From Reddybacter sp041277045 (GTDB taxonomy: Bacteria; Pseudomonadota; Gammaproteobacteria; Pseudomonadales; Porticoccaceae), in contig JBGFSY010000004.1 of NCBI GenBank assembly GCA_041277045.1, positions 186,001 through 250,000 of the forward strand: DNA of 64,000 bases. The letters run 5' to 3'. The notes below the pieces were generated by a model, which saw only the letters and a list, made by a program, of their open reading frames with translations, did no database searches and was not told the origin of the DNA. The position numbers and the translations under genes are program-made. Positions 18,319 through 26,659 of the stretch are shown in pieces (positions within the stretch are counted from its first letter, which is position 1; every line of letters starts with the position of its first letter).

Positions 18319-20175
18319 CTAGCTGAGATTCTCGATATAAATTTCGCTGCCCTGGCCTTTAAACTCGTCGGATTTTTTGTCCATGCCATTGGCGACGTAG
18401 TCGCGCACATCCTGGGTAATTTTCATCGAGCAGAATTTGGGGCCACACATCGAGCAAAAGTGGGCGACCTTGGCGGAGTCCTTGGGCAGGGTCTCATCGT
18501 GGTAAGACCGTGCTGTATCGGGGTCGAGGCCCAAATTGAATTGATCGTCCCAACGAAAATCAAAACGGGCTTTCGACAGCAGGTCATCGCGGTGACGGGC
18601 GTGGGGGTGGCCCTTGGCGACATCGGCGGCGTGAGCGGCAATCTTATAGGCGATTAAGCCCTGTTTCACATCGTCGCGATTGGGCAGGCCGAGGTGTTCC
18701 TTGGGGGTGACATAGCAGAGCATGGCGCAACCGAACCAGCCGATCATGGCGGCACCAATGCCACTGGTGATGTGGTCGTGGCCGGGGGCGATATCGGTGG
18801 TCAGTGGGCCGAGGGTGTAGAACGGTGCCTCGTCACAGTGCTCCAATTGCAGATCCATATTTTCTTGAATCATGTGCATGGGCACGTGGCCGGGGCCTTC
18901 GATCATGGTTTGAATATCGTGGCGCCAGGCGATTTTAGTCAGTTCGCCGAGGGTTTTTAACTCGGCAAATTGCGCCTCGTCGTTGGCGTCGGCCAGGGAG
19001 CCGGGGCGCAGGCCGTCACCGAGGGAGAAGCTGACATCGTAGGCCTTCATGATTTCGCAAATGTCTTCGAAGTGGGTGTAGAGAAAGTTCTCTTGGTGGT
19101 GGGCGATGCACCACTTGGCCATAATGGAGCCACCCCGGGAGACAATGCCGGTGAGGCGATTTACCGTCATTGGCACGTAGCGCAACAGCACGCCGGCGTG
19201 AATGGTGAAGTAGTCGACGCCCTGTTCAGCCTGCTCGATGAGGGTGTCGCGAAACACTTCCCACGTTAGATCTTCGGCAACGCCGCCGACTTTTTCCAGG
19301 GCTTGATAAATCGGCACGGTGCCAATCGGGGCCGGGGAATTGCGAATAATATGGTCGCGGGTAGAGTGAATGTGCTTGCCGGTGGACAGATCCATTACCG
19401 TGTCACCGCCCCAGCGAATCGACCAGACCAGTTTTTCGACCTCTTCGTCGATGCCTGAACTCAGCGCCGAGTTGCCGATATTGGCATTAACTTTGACTAA
19501 AAAATTGCGGCCGATAATCACCGGCTCCAGTTCGGGGTGATTAATGTTGGCGGGGATAATCGCCCGTCCGGCAGCCACCTCACTGCGCACAAATTCCGCT
19601 GTCACTTCATCGACAAAACCGGCGCCCATACTGTTGCCCTTGAGACGCTTGACGCGCTCGGGGGTGTTGAATTCATTGGCCAGAGAGCCGCGCAGTTCGT
19701 TTTCACGAATCGCGATGTACTCCATTTCACGGGTGATAATACCCTTGCGGGCATAGTGCAGTTGGCTGACATTGGCGCCATTCACCGCACGGCGCGGTGT
19801 GCGTTGCAGCGCGGGATTGTAGAACCGCGTCGCCTGGTCGGCATCGCTAACGCCATTATCGGCGGGCTTGGTTTCACGGCCGGTATAGCTTTCGGTATCG
19901 CCGCGACCCTCGATCCACGCTGCGCGTACAGCGGGCAGGCCACGGTGAATGTCGATGTCGACATTGACATCGGTATAGGGGCCGGAGGTGTCGTAGAGGT
20001 GGACTTGTTCGCCAGTGGTCAACGTGACCTGGCGCATCGGCACCTGCACATCGGCAAAATTAGCGGAGGGGATATAAACCTTTTTACTGGCGGGCAGCGG
20101 AGTCTGGGTAATAGCTTGTGACTGGCTGGGTGTAGATTGAGCGGTGGTTTTTTGCTTCTGCAATGTCGTTGACAT
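18319..20175 (-). CDS. thiC: Phosphomethylpyrimidine synthase ThiC
   Basis: A 618-residue radical-SAM enzyme converting aminoimidazole ribotide to HMP-P. The [4Fe-4S] motif CxxCxxxxC is seen as CSMCGPKFC near the C-terminus, typical of ThiC. SRGGSIMAKWCIAHHQEN (near residue 345) and MIEGPGHVPMHMIQENM (near 430) are family signatures. A GGAGG ribosome site precedes the ATG. The first 30 residues are Gln/Thr-rich and weakly conserved. It is the first gene of the operon and lies about 100 bp after the TPP riboswitch. Confidence 0.97.
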   Translation of the reverse strand: MSTTLQKQKTTAQSTPSQSQAITQTPLPASKKVYIPSANFADVQVPMRQVTLTTGEQVHLYDTSGPYTDVNVDIDIHRGLPAVRAAWIEGRGDTESYTGRETKPADNGVSDADQATRFYNPALQRTPRRAVNGANVSQLHYARKGIITREMEYIAIRENELRGSLANEFNTPERVKRLKGNSMGAGFVDEVTAEFVRSEVAAGRAIIPANINHPELEPVIIGRNFLVKVNANIGNSALSSGIDEEVEKLVWSIRWGGDTVMDLSTGKHIHSTRDHIIRNSPAPIGTVPIYQALEKVGGVAEDLTWEVFRDTLIEQAEQGVDYFTIHAGVLLRYVPMTVNRLTGIVSRGGSIMAKWCIAHHQENFLYTHFEDICEIMKAYDVSFSLGDGLRPGSLADANDEAQFAELKTLGELTKIAWRHDIQTMIEGPGHVPMHMIQENMDLQLEHCDEAPFYTLGPLTTDIAPGHDHITSGIGAAMIGWFGCAMLCYVTPKEHLGLPNRDDVKQGLIAYKIAAHAADVAKGHPHARHRDDLLSKARFDFRWDDQFNLGLDPDTARSYHDETLPKDSAKVAHFCSMCGPKFCSMKITQDVRDYVANGMDKKSDEFKGQGSEIYIENLS

Positions 20176-20275
20176 CTTGCCTCCGAGGCTTGTTTGAGAA
20201 TAGCCGGGCGGAGAGCTGCATAAGGCACTGCATTTGAATATTTAAGGGTGCTAAAAATGGCACTAAAAACATTGC

Positions 20276-20381
20276 TCTTTCCTACGCCGGTACTAGACGG
20301 TTCAGGTTCAACGGGTTCGCTACACTGTGTGAAGTCAAAATCTAGTAGCATCTCAGCCTTGTTTATAAGGCTCCCCGAGAG
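20276..20381 (-). ncRNA. TPP riboswitch (THI element)
   Basis: Read on the minus strand, the sequence runs CTCGGGGAGCC, GGCTGAGATG, then CCCGTTGAACCTGA, and finally TAGTACCGGCGTAGGAAAG. These are the conserved P1/P2/J elements of the thiamine pyrophosphate riboswitch, in order and correctly spaced. It lies upstream of thiC, so thiamine pyrophosphate should repress the whole thi operon. I see no strong intrinsic terminator between it and thiC, so control of ribosome access is the likelier mechanism (inference). Confidence 0.95.
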
Positions 20382-20390
20382 TTATTGCGG

Positions 20391-20418
20391 AATATAACAG
20401 CGAAGCTGGTATTGTGAA
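20391..20418 (-). promoter_or_regulatory. Candidate promoter of the thi operon
   Basis: On the minus strand TTCACA (plus 20413-20418) and TATATT (plus 20391-20396) are 16 bp apart. Transcription from here would begin about where the TPP riboswitch begins, which is the expected geometry. Confidence 0.55.
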
Positions 20419-20556
20419 ACTATTATTTTTATTTAAATAGTAGCCTTGTTATTTAAGTGTTTTTTATTTTGTGTGTGTAAATAAGGGTGTTTGTTATCTG
20501 AAGGTGTAATCGTTGTGGCAGAGCATGGTGGGCGGTTGTTAGCTAAAAATCGGCAG

Positions 20557-22125
20557 CTAAGGCGTGCTTTGTTTGATGCCAAGACGTTGTAACAAGCGGT
20601 AAAAATTACTGCGATTTAAGCTTAGATCGCGAGCGGTGGCGGCGAGATTACCGTTGCGTAGACCGAGCCTTTCATTAATTAACTGGCGCTGAAAATTATC
20701 GAGGGTTTCTTTTAGGTCGATTTGTTCAGGCAGGCTGGCGAGTTCTACCTGAGCTGCGTGGGGTAATTCACCAAGACTAATACTCAGTTGCGAGACTTTA
20801 ATAATGAGGTCTTTTGCACCCTTTTGTTCGGCCATCGCTTTGAGTGTGGCGCGCCTAAGTACCTGGTCGAGCTCGCGGATATTGCCCGGCCAGGAATAGT
20901 GCTGCAGTAACTTTCTAGCATCGGTGTCGATTAGCAATGCTGGCAGGGCAAGCCGGCGTCGTTGTTGCTCGAGAAAGTGTCTTGTTAGCAAGGGGATATC
21001 TTCCGCTCTTTCGCGTAGTGGCGGCACGGGCATGGGGTAGAGCATTAACAGCCGATACAGATCGGGGCGAAACTCGCCATGACTCACCATTTGTTGGAGG
21101 TTACAGCGAGTGGCGGCAATCAATCGTACCTTGATGGGGATAGTTGTCGTGCTATTAAGTGGCTGGATACTGTCGGTTTTTAGCAGGTGCTCGAGCTGGC
21201 TTTGCACATCAGCTGGCAGGGTGGCGACTTCGTTAATAAAGAGTGTGCCCTGGTCGGCAAGTTGAAACAGGCCGGTTTTCTCTGCTTTGTTGTCACTCGC
21301 CGTGGCACCAAATAGTTCGGCATAAGCGGTCTCGTCATTGAGACTAGCGCAGTCGACACGAATAAGAGCGTGTTTGCTGGGGGTCGAGGCCAAATGAATA
21401 TCTTGTGCCACCAAACTTTTGCCGACGCCGTCTTCGCCCTGTAAGAGAATGGTTAATTCAGAGGCGGCGATAATGGCAATTTCTTCTTTGACTCGCAGCA
21501 GTGCGGGGCTGTTGCCGAGTAATGTTTTACTTTGTGATTTTGCAAAGAGTGCTTGATGCAAGCGCTGCTGGTGTTCGAGTTCAGTGCGTAGGGTTTTACC
21601 GCGTTGTAGCACGGCGATAGATGACTCGATAAATTGGATAAAACTGCGCAATTCTTGTCGGTCAATTTTATTCAGTGTGTCTGTCTGACGAGTATTTAAA
21701 CACAATACTCCCCAGGGTTTACCCGCCACATGCAGGGCGACACCGAGGCTGTCTCGAGGCCCAGTACGGCGGTCGCCCGCTTTTAAAAAGGACTGAAAAG
21801 GGTTGGGTAGTTGACTCTCAGCGGGAAAGTACACCGGCTCTGCTGATTGCAGCCAATGGGCAAAGCGCGGGTGCTGTTCGACGCTAAAGTGTTGTTCGAG
21901 GAGCTTGTCGTCGAGACCGTCAATGGCGAGGGGGATTAATGTGTTCGATACTTTACTGCCGGTTTGATCGGCACTCGGTTCAAATGCCAGCAGCGCGGCG
22001 GCGTCGCAGCTTAGGGTGGAGAGAATGGCATCGAGTAGGCGCCAGTAGCGCAGTTGGTCGGGCAGCTCGCGAGATAAATCGGCAACGATGGAGATGAGGT
22101 GTGGTGAAACGCCGAGTTTGGTCAT
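20557..22125 (-). CDS. NorR-like AAA+ regulator lacking the GAFTGA loop
   Basis: A 522-residue protein with the layout of the nitric-oxide sensor NorR: a GAF-like domain (about 20-175), an AAA+ domain (200-430) and a C-terminal Fis-type helix-turn-helix (480-515, AATARDLSLNRSNFYRLLQR). Walker A is intact (GEDGVGKS, 230-237). The sigma-54 contact loop expected after ELFG is replaced by ATASDNKAEK (274-283), with no GAFTGA. Walker B reads LFINEV (295-300), with Asn in place of the usual Asp. It therefore probably does not remodel sigma-54 polymerase and may act like TyrR-type members, as a DNA-binding repressor or activator of sigma-70. The target is unknown; neighbours are a MOSC and an FMN-barrel gene. 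Confidence 0.82.
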   Translation of the reverse strand: MTKLGVSPHLISIVADLSRELPDQLRYWRLLDAILSTLSCDAAALLAFEPSADQTGSKVSNTLIPLAIDGLDDKLLEQHFSVEQHPRFAHWLQSAEPVYFPAESQLPNPFQSFLKAGDRRTGPRDSLGVALHVAGKPWGVLCLNTRQTDTLNKIDRQELRSFIQFIESSIAVLQRGKTLRTELEHQQRLHQALFAKSQSKTLLGNSPALLRVKEEIAIIAASELTILLQGEDGVGKSLVAQDIHLASTPSKHALIRVDCASLNDETAYAELFGATASDNKAEKTGLFQLADQGTLFINEVATLPADVQSQLEHLLKTDSIQPLNSTTTIPIKVRLIAATRCNLQQMVSHGEFRPDLYRLLMLYPMPVPPLRERAEDIPLLTRHFLEQQRRRLALPALLIDTDARKLLQHYSWPGNIRELDQVLRRATLKAMAEQKGAKDLIIKVSQLSISLGELPHAAQVELASLPEQIDLKETLDNFQRQLINERLGLRNGNLAATARDLSLNRSNFYRLLQRLGIKQSTP

Positions 22126-22242
22126 TAAAACCCTTGGAAATGCTATTTTTTAATGAAGCGCGATTTAAGGGTGTCTAATTAACATCATTATGTGAAGTTA
22201 GTCAAAGAAATACGTGCTATTGCCCATTTAATAGGGGCGCTG

Positions 22243-23046
22243 CTAAGCCATCAATTCAACACGGTCACCGGCTTTGACCATGCCTTCGACCACCACGGCA
22301 GCGTAAATGCCCGCGTTGCGCTCGTGGTGTTGGCTGACGTGGCGCAATATCTCAGGTGTCGCTTCACCCGTGTCGGGGTCGTAGGTAATCATCGCGCAGC
22401 GTGGGTCGCGTTCGACAATGGTGATCACCACTTTATCGCCGAGCTTTAAACTGCGGCCAACCAGGTTATCTTCGCCAAAGCCCTGACCACTCTTCAGGTT
22501 GAGGTGAATATTGGCCCTGAAGCGACGCTTATCAATGTCAATGCCCGTTTCATCGGCGAGTTGCTGGCCGGTTTGCAATGAGATTAGTGACAGGGGTCGG
22601 CAGTCGGTCATGGCGCGTTGGGAGTGGCTCAGTGACACTTCGTGGCCTGCACCGGCGCTAGCGGCGAGTTGTTCCGTGAGGGCTGGGTCGTCGATGGCAT
22701 AGACCTTGCCATTGGGTGCTTCTACATCCATCGCCAGTTCGTGGGCACTGCTAAAAACCGGCGTAATGCCGACACTCAGCGCTTCGGCCTCTGCCCAGTT
22801 GATGGGTTGCTCGGCTTTGTCGGGCTGGCGAAAGCGGGGGGTATAGAGCAGTATGTCCTGGGTTTCGCGCCCGGTGAGATAGGGAAAAAACCCCGGCCCG
22901 GCACTGGTTTTAAAGGCGTAAAGTCTATCGCCATAAATGCCAGCGTAGCCAACAAAGGCCTGTTCAATCGTTTGCCCGCGCATACTTTTTACTGGGTAGC
23001 GCCATAGGGTGTCGACACTGCCGATCACTTTTTGTTCTGTATTCAT
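22243..23046 (-). CDS. MOSC-domain protein (YcbX-type)
   Basis: A 267-residue protein with an N-terminal MOSC beta-barrel (LWRYPVKSMRGQ near 14-25) followed by a MOSC domain (about 120-260, RFRANIHLNL and DPRCAMITYDPDTGE). The Cys in RCAM corresponds to the conserved MOSC cysteine of the mARC/YcbX family, which uses molybdenum cofactor for reduction of N-hydroxylated compounds. No fused ferredoxin domain is present, unlike E. coli YcbX, so a separate electron donor would be needed. It is on the same strand as the FMN-barrel gene just upstream. Confidence 0.82.
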   Translation of the reverse strand: MNTEQKVIGSVDTLWRYPVKSMRGQTIEQAFVGYAGIYGDRLYAFKTSAGPGFFPYLTGRETQDILLYTPRFRQPDKAEQPINWAEAEALSVGITPVFSSAHELAMDVEAPNGKVYAIDDPALTEQLAASAGAGHEVSLSHSQRAMTDCRPLSLISLQTGQQLADETGIDIDKRRFRANIHLNLKSGQGFGEDNLVGRSLKLGDKVVITIVERDPRCAMITYDPDTGEATPEILRHVSQHHERNAGIYAAVVVEGMVKAGDRVELMA

Positions 23047-23083
23047 GGGCGAAGGCCTTCGTTGAGGGAATAGAATGTGTTAT

Positions 23084-23671
23084 TTATTGAGGCTTTTTAT
23101 CGGGCAGCACATCGGCGACGACTTCCCAGGATTTCCATTCGGGGTCTGGGGTTGCCTGGCCTTCGACGGGCACATAAATCGATTGTTCGTCGCTGGTGGC
23201 GGGGTGGATATAGCGCGGACAATTAATAAAAGTGTTAGTGACAGCAACTCTGACGATCAATTGCGCTTCGTGATAGTTCTCCATTAATTCATCATCGGCG
23301 CTGACCGTGGCCACACCGTGTAAGCGTAGGCGGTGGGGGTTTTCAAAGTCGATAAACAGCAGACCAACATTGGGGCTGGCTTTGATATTACCGGCGCTGA
23401 AAAACATACCGTTGCCATCGTAGAGGGGGAAGGCAATGGTTTTACTGTCGAGCACGCGGACAAAACCCGCTTCACCGCCCTTGTAAGACACCGTTGGTTG
23501 GCCATCGGGATCGACGGTGCTGATGAAAAACATATTGCGGGAGGTGATAAATTCTCGCTCTTCATCGCCAATTTCCGGCTGAATAATGAGCTCGTTGACA
23601 CGGTCTGCCAGTGGGCGGGTGCCGAAGGCGTCCTGCAGTTCGCGGTTACCTGAGTGATAAAAATCGGTCAT
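23084..23671 (-). CDS. Pyridoxamine 5'-phosphate oxidase-family FMN-binding protein
   Basis: A 195-residue split-barrel flavoprotein. MFFISTVDPDGQPTVSYKGG (about 48-67) and VGLLFIDFENPHRLRLHG are the family strands that hold FMN. The C-terminus has CPRYIHP, a motif of the branch often annotated as general-stress or flavin reductase-like. The substrate is unknown. It is cotranscribed in direction with the phosphorylase at 23710 and the MOSC gene, so it could serve as a reductase partner of the latter (inference). Confidence 0.82.
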   Translation of the reverse strand: MTDFYHSGNRELQDAFGTRPLADRVNELIIQPEIGDEEREFITSRNMFFISTVDPDGQPTVSYKGGEAGFVRVLDSKTIAFPLYDGNGMFFSAGNIKASPNVGLLFIDFENPHRLRLHGVATVSADDELMENYHEAQLIVRVAVTNTFINCPRYIHPATSDEQSIYVPVEGQATPDPEWKSWEVVADVLPDKKPQ

Positions 23672-23709
23672 GGCTTTCTCTTGGGTTATTGTAATAATAG
23701 GCTCTTTTA

Positions 23710-25224
23710 TTAGGGCTGGTGCGGCTTGCCAATCGAAAAGCCATTGTCGCTCTCCGCAGCTTGACGGGCAAAATTATAGTCGGCATTAAACTCTGCGTAA
23801 ATCGTGTACAGGGCCTGGCCCTTTTGGACTCGGTCGTCGACTTTACAATGCAGGTCAACCCCCGCGCCTTTATCCATGGGTGCACCAGCAAGGCGGGCGA
23901 TGCGGGCAATTTGCAGGTTGTCGATGCTGCCTACTACGCCATCGCAGGCAGCCAGTATGGGGCGTTGCAAGTGACCGGGTTCAATGCGGGTTTCATTCTG
24001 CCCCTGGGCTTTAATGATGGCCTGCATCTTTGCCAGTGCTCGGCCGGATTCGAGTATATCCCGCGCGATAATATAGCCTTGGCCACCGCGCACATCGGTG
24101 TCGAATTCGAGGATGCGCCCGGCCAATTGCAGGGCTTTCTCGCGCAGGTCACAGGGTGCCAGTGGATCATTATTGAGCACCTGCATCACGTCCCGCGTCT
24201 CAAGCACCGGGCCAATGCCCCGGCCGATGGGTTGGCGGCCATCGGTAATCACCACGACTAAATGCAGGCCCATGCGATCACCGACATATTCAAATAATTT
24301 ACGCAGGCGCATGGCGCTGGCCTGGTCGTGCATTTTGGCGGTCGGGCCAACGGGAATATCAATCAGCAAATGCGTGGCACCGGCAGCCACCTTCTTTGCC
24401 AGGATGGAGGCGACCAGTTGCCCGGGTGAGTCCATCGACAGGGGGCGCTCAACGGCGATCAATATATCGTCCACCGGTGCCAACTTGGCTGTGCCACCCC
24501 AGGCTAGGCAGCCGCGCTGCTGATGGACGATGTCGAGCAAACTCTGCGGGCTTAGCTCAACCTCTGCCAGTACCGCCATGGTGTCGGCAGTGCCCGCAGG
24601 GGAGGTAATGGCTCGGCTCGATGTCTTCGGGATCAACATGCCGTGGGCGGCGATAATGGGCACCATCAACATGGTGGTGCGGTTGCCGGGTATGCCGCCA
24701 ATGCAGTGTTTATCGGCGACCAGGGGCTCGCCCCAGTCGAGTCTATCACCGGTTTGCACCATAGTTTCGGTGAGGCTTAATACTTCATCGCGGTCCATGC
24801 CATTGTCGGAACAGGCGACCAGAAAGGCGGCAATTTCGATCTTTGAATAGCGGTTTTCGACAACATCGCGGGTAATGCCCAAATACTCATCGAAGGACAG
24901 GCGCTCACCAGCGATCTTGCGGTGCACGGCGCGCAGTGACTGGGGCGGGGTGGCATGGGCGACGCGTACCGCCGTGCCCTCGGGTAAATTAAGCTGGGCA
25001 TGGGCCTGTTCGCTAAGACCCAATTGGCCGGGCTGGATAATGTTGTCATCATCGACCACGTTGAGTACGGCGATAATGTGGTGGCCGTTGTCTGCCTGGT
25101 GGATCTCGATTTTGCTCAGAGCCTGAAAGCCCTCGCTACGATAGAGAGCGCAGTCGCGATGCAGATAGGCGACGTTTTCTTTATAGGTGTCGATGGCGAC
25201 GCGGCGCAGTTTTAAGGTCGCCAT
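23710..25224 (-). CDS. AMP/thymidine phosphorylase family protein, archaeal-type length
   Basis: A 504-residue nucleoside/nucleotide phosphorylase. It has an extra N-terminal domain of about 85 residues, the arrangement of archaeal AMP phosphorylase and the bacterial 'thymidine phosphorylase 2' group, not of E. coli DeoA (about 440). KHCIGGIPGNRTTMLMVPI and KTSSRAITSPAGTADTM hold the phosphate- and base-binding residues. It would release ribose 1,5-bisphosphate from AMP or deoxyribose 1-phosphate from thymidine; which one cannot be decided here. No RuBisCO or ribose-1,5-bisphosphate isomerase gene is in the window. Confidence 0.85.
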   Translation of the reverse strand: MATLKLRRVAIDTYKENVAYLHRDCALYRSEGFQALSKIEIHQADNGHHIIAVLNVVDDDNIIQPGQLGLSEQAHAQLNLPEGTAVRVAHATPPQSLRAVHRKIAGERLSFDEYLGITRDVVENRYSKIEIAAFLVACSDNGMDRDEVLSLTETMVQTGDRLDWGEPLVADKHCIGGIPGNRTTMLMVPIIAAHGMLIPKTSSRAITSPAGTADTMAVLAEVELSPQSLLDIVHQQRGCLAWGGTAKLAPVDDILIAVERPLSMDSPGQLVASILAKKVAAGATHLLIDIPVGPTAKMHDQASAMRLRKLFEYVGDRMGLHLVVVITDGRQPIGRGIGPVLETRDVMQVLNNDPLAPCDLREKALQLAGRILEFDTDVRGGQGYIIARDILESGRALAKMQAIIKAQGQNETRIEPGHLQRPILAACDGVVGSIDNLQIARIARLAGAPMDKGAGVDLHCKVDDRVQKGQALYTIYAEFNADYNFARQAAESDNGFSIGKPHQP

Positions 25225-25363
25225 GGCTTCTCCAGAGTCTTATCTAAGCAAGTGCAGTCGAGAGGTATGTCGCAAAAAAGCTTGTTCTGTACGCTATAGA
25301 TCATAAAATACAGCCTTCTTTCATTCTCACACTTTCATTCTCACAGTATAGCGGCGGAACTTA

Positions 25364-26602
25364 GTGCAAGACACAACGACAAATTACGATGTCATTATTT
25401 TAGGGGGCGGTGCCGCCGGTTTAATGTGTGCGGCGACAGCCGCTGTACGGGGCCGCCGCGTATTGGTGTTGGAGAAAGCCAATAAAGTGGGCAAAAAAAT
25501 ATTAATGTCGGGTGGCGGGCGCTGTAATTTTTCGAACTACACTGTCGAGCCCGAAAATTATCTTTCTAATAATCCGCACTTTTGTAAATCGGCATTAAGC
25601 CGTTATACCCAGTGGGATTTTATTGCCCTGGCCGAACGCTATGGCATTGCCTACGAAGAGCGAAAACACGGCCAGTTGTTTTGTCAGGATTCGGCAAAAG
25701 AAATTTTGGCGATGCTATTGGCTGAATGTGAAGAGGCGGGTGTGGCGATTAAAACGCGCTGCTCAATTAGTGTTATTAAGGCTTTAAATGTAGAAACGCC
25801 TGCTGTATCGACAGATAGCGGCCTTAATTATCAGCTTTATATCGACGGGCAAAGCCAGAGTTTGCACTGCCAGTCACTCGTCGTGGCCAGCGGGGCGCTG
25901 TCTATTCCAACACTGGGTGGCAGTGGTCTTGGCTACGACATTGCCCGGCAGTTTTCCTTGCCTGTGACCGAGTGTCGAGCAGGTTTAGTGCCCTTTATGT
26001 TCAGCGATTTTATGAAGCCGATTTGTGAGCGGCTCTCGGGGCTGGCACTGGAGGTGGCGGTGAGCTGTCGAGGCCAGGCCTTTACGGAGAACCTACTGTT
26101 CACCCACCGGGGGCTTAGCGGCCCGGTGATATTGCAAACTTCCAACTATTGGCACCCCGGTGATGCCATCAACATCAACCTACTCCCCGAACTGGATGCG
26201 ACTCAGTGGTTGCTGTCAGCGAAACAGCAGCAGGGGAAAAGTCGCTTAAATACACTGCTCAATAAGCACTTGGCGAAAGCCTTAGTGAATGAGCTACAGG
26301 AGCTTTGGTGGCCGCAACTGGCGAGTAGCCCGCTGGCCGAGTTCAGTGACAAGCACCTGCAAACCATCGGTCAATCGCTAAACAGTTGGTGTTTGAAACC
26401 CTCTGCCAGCGAGGGTTATCGCACTGCGGAGGTGACACTGGGCGGGGTGGATACCAATAGCCTTAGCTCCAAAACGATGGAGGCGAAACAGCAAGCTGGC
26501 CTCTACTTCGTGGGTGAGGTGCTAGATGTCAGTGGCCACCTGGGGGGCTTTAACTTTCAGTGGGCCTGGTCATCGGGCTATAGCGCCGGGCAATTTGTTT
26601 AG
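25364..26602 (+). CDS. HI0933/YhiN-family flavoprotein
   Basis: A 412-residue NAD(P)/FAD-dependent oxidoreductase. ILGGGAAGLMCAATAAVRG (12-30) is the FAD-binding dinucleotide fold, GKKILMSGGGRCNFSN is the signature of the HI0933 family, and VGEVLDVSGHLGGFNFQWAW near the C-terminus is its second conserved block. The function of this widespread family is not settled. The start is GTG. The gene at 26660, another flavoprotein, follows 57 bp downstream. Confidence 0.9.
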   Translation: MQDTTTNYDVIILGGGAAGLMCAATAAVRGRRVLVLEKANKVGKKILMSGGGRCNFSNYTVEPENYLSNNPHFCKSALSRYTQWDFIALAERYGIAYEERKHGQLFCQDSAKEILAMLLAECEEAGVAIKTRCSISVIKALNVETPAVSTDSGLNYQLYIDGQSQSLHCQSLVVASGALSIPTLGGSGLGYDIARQFSLPVTECRAGLVPFMFSDFMKPICERLSGLALEVAVSCRGQAFTENLLFTHRGLSGPVILQTSNYWHPGDAININLLPELDATQWLLSAKQQQGKSRLNTLLNKHLAKALVNELQELWWPQLASSPLAEFSDKHLQTIGQSLNSWCLKPSASEGYRTAEVTLGGVDTNSLSSKTMEAKQQAGLYFVGEVLDVSGHLGGFNFQWAWSSGYSAGQFV

Positions 26603-26659
26603 CGGCTCAGCCAGCGTGCTAAAATGCGCGCCTTTCAATATCTTTAGCGTCATTCTTTT

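Noticed and set aside
19537..20121. Long plus-strand open frame opposite thiC (about 194 codons)
   Set aside because: It lies entirely antisense to thiC, has a biased Gly/Val/Ala composition, no ribosome site and no family resemblance. It is a shadow of a G+C-rich codon pattern.
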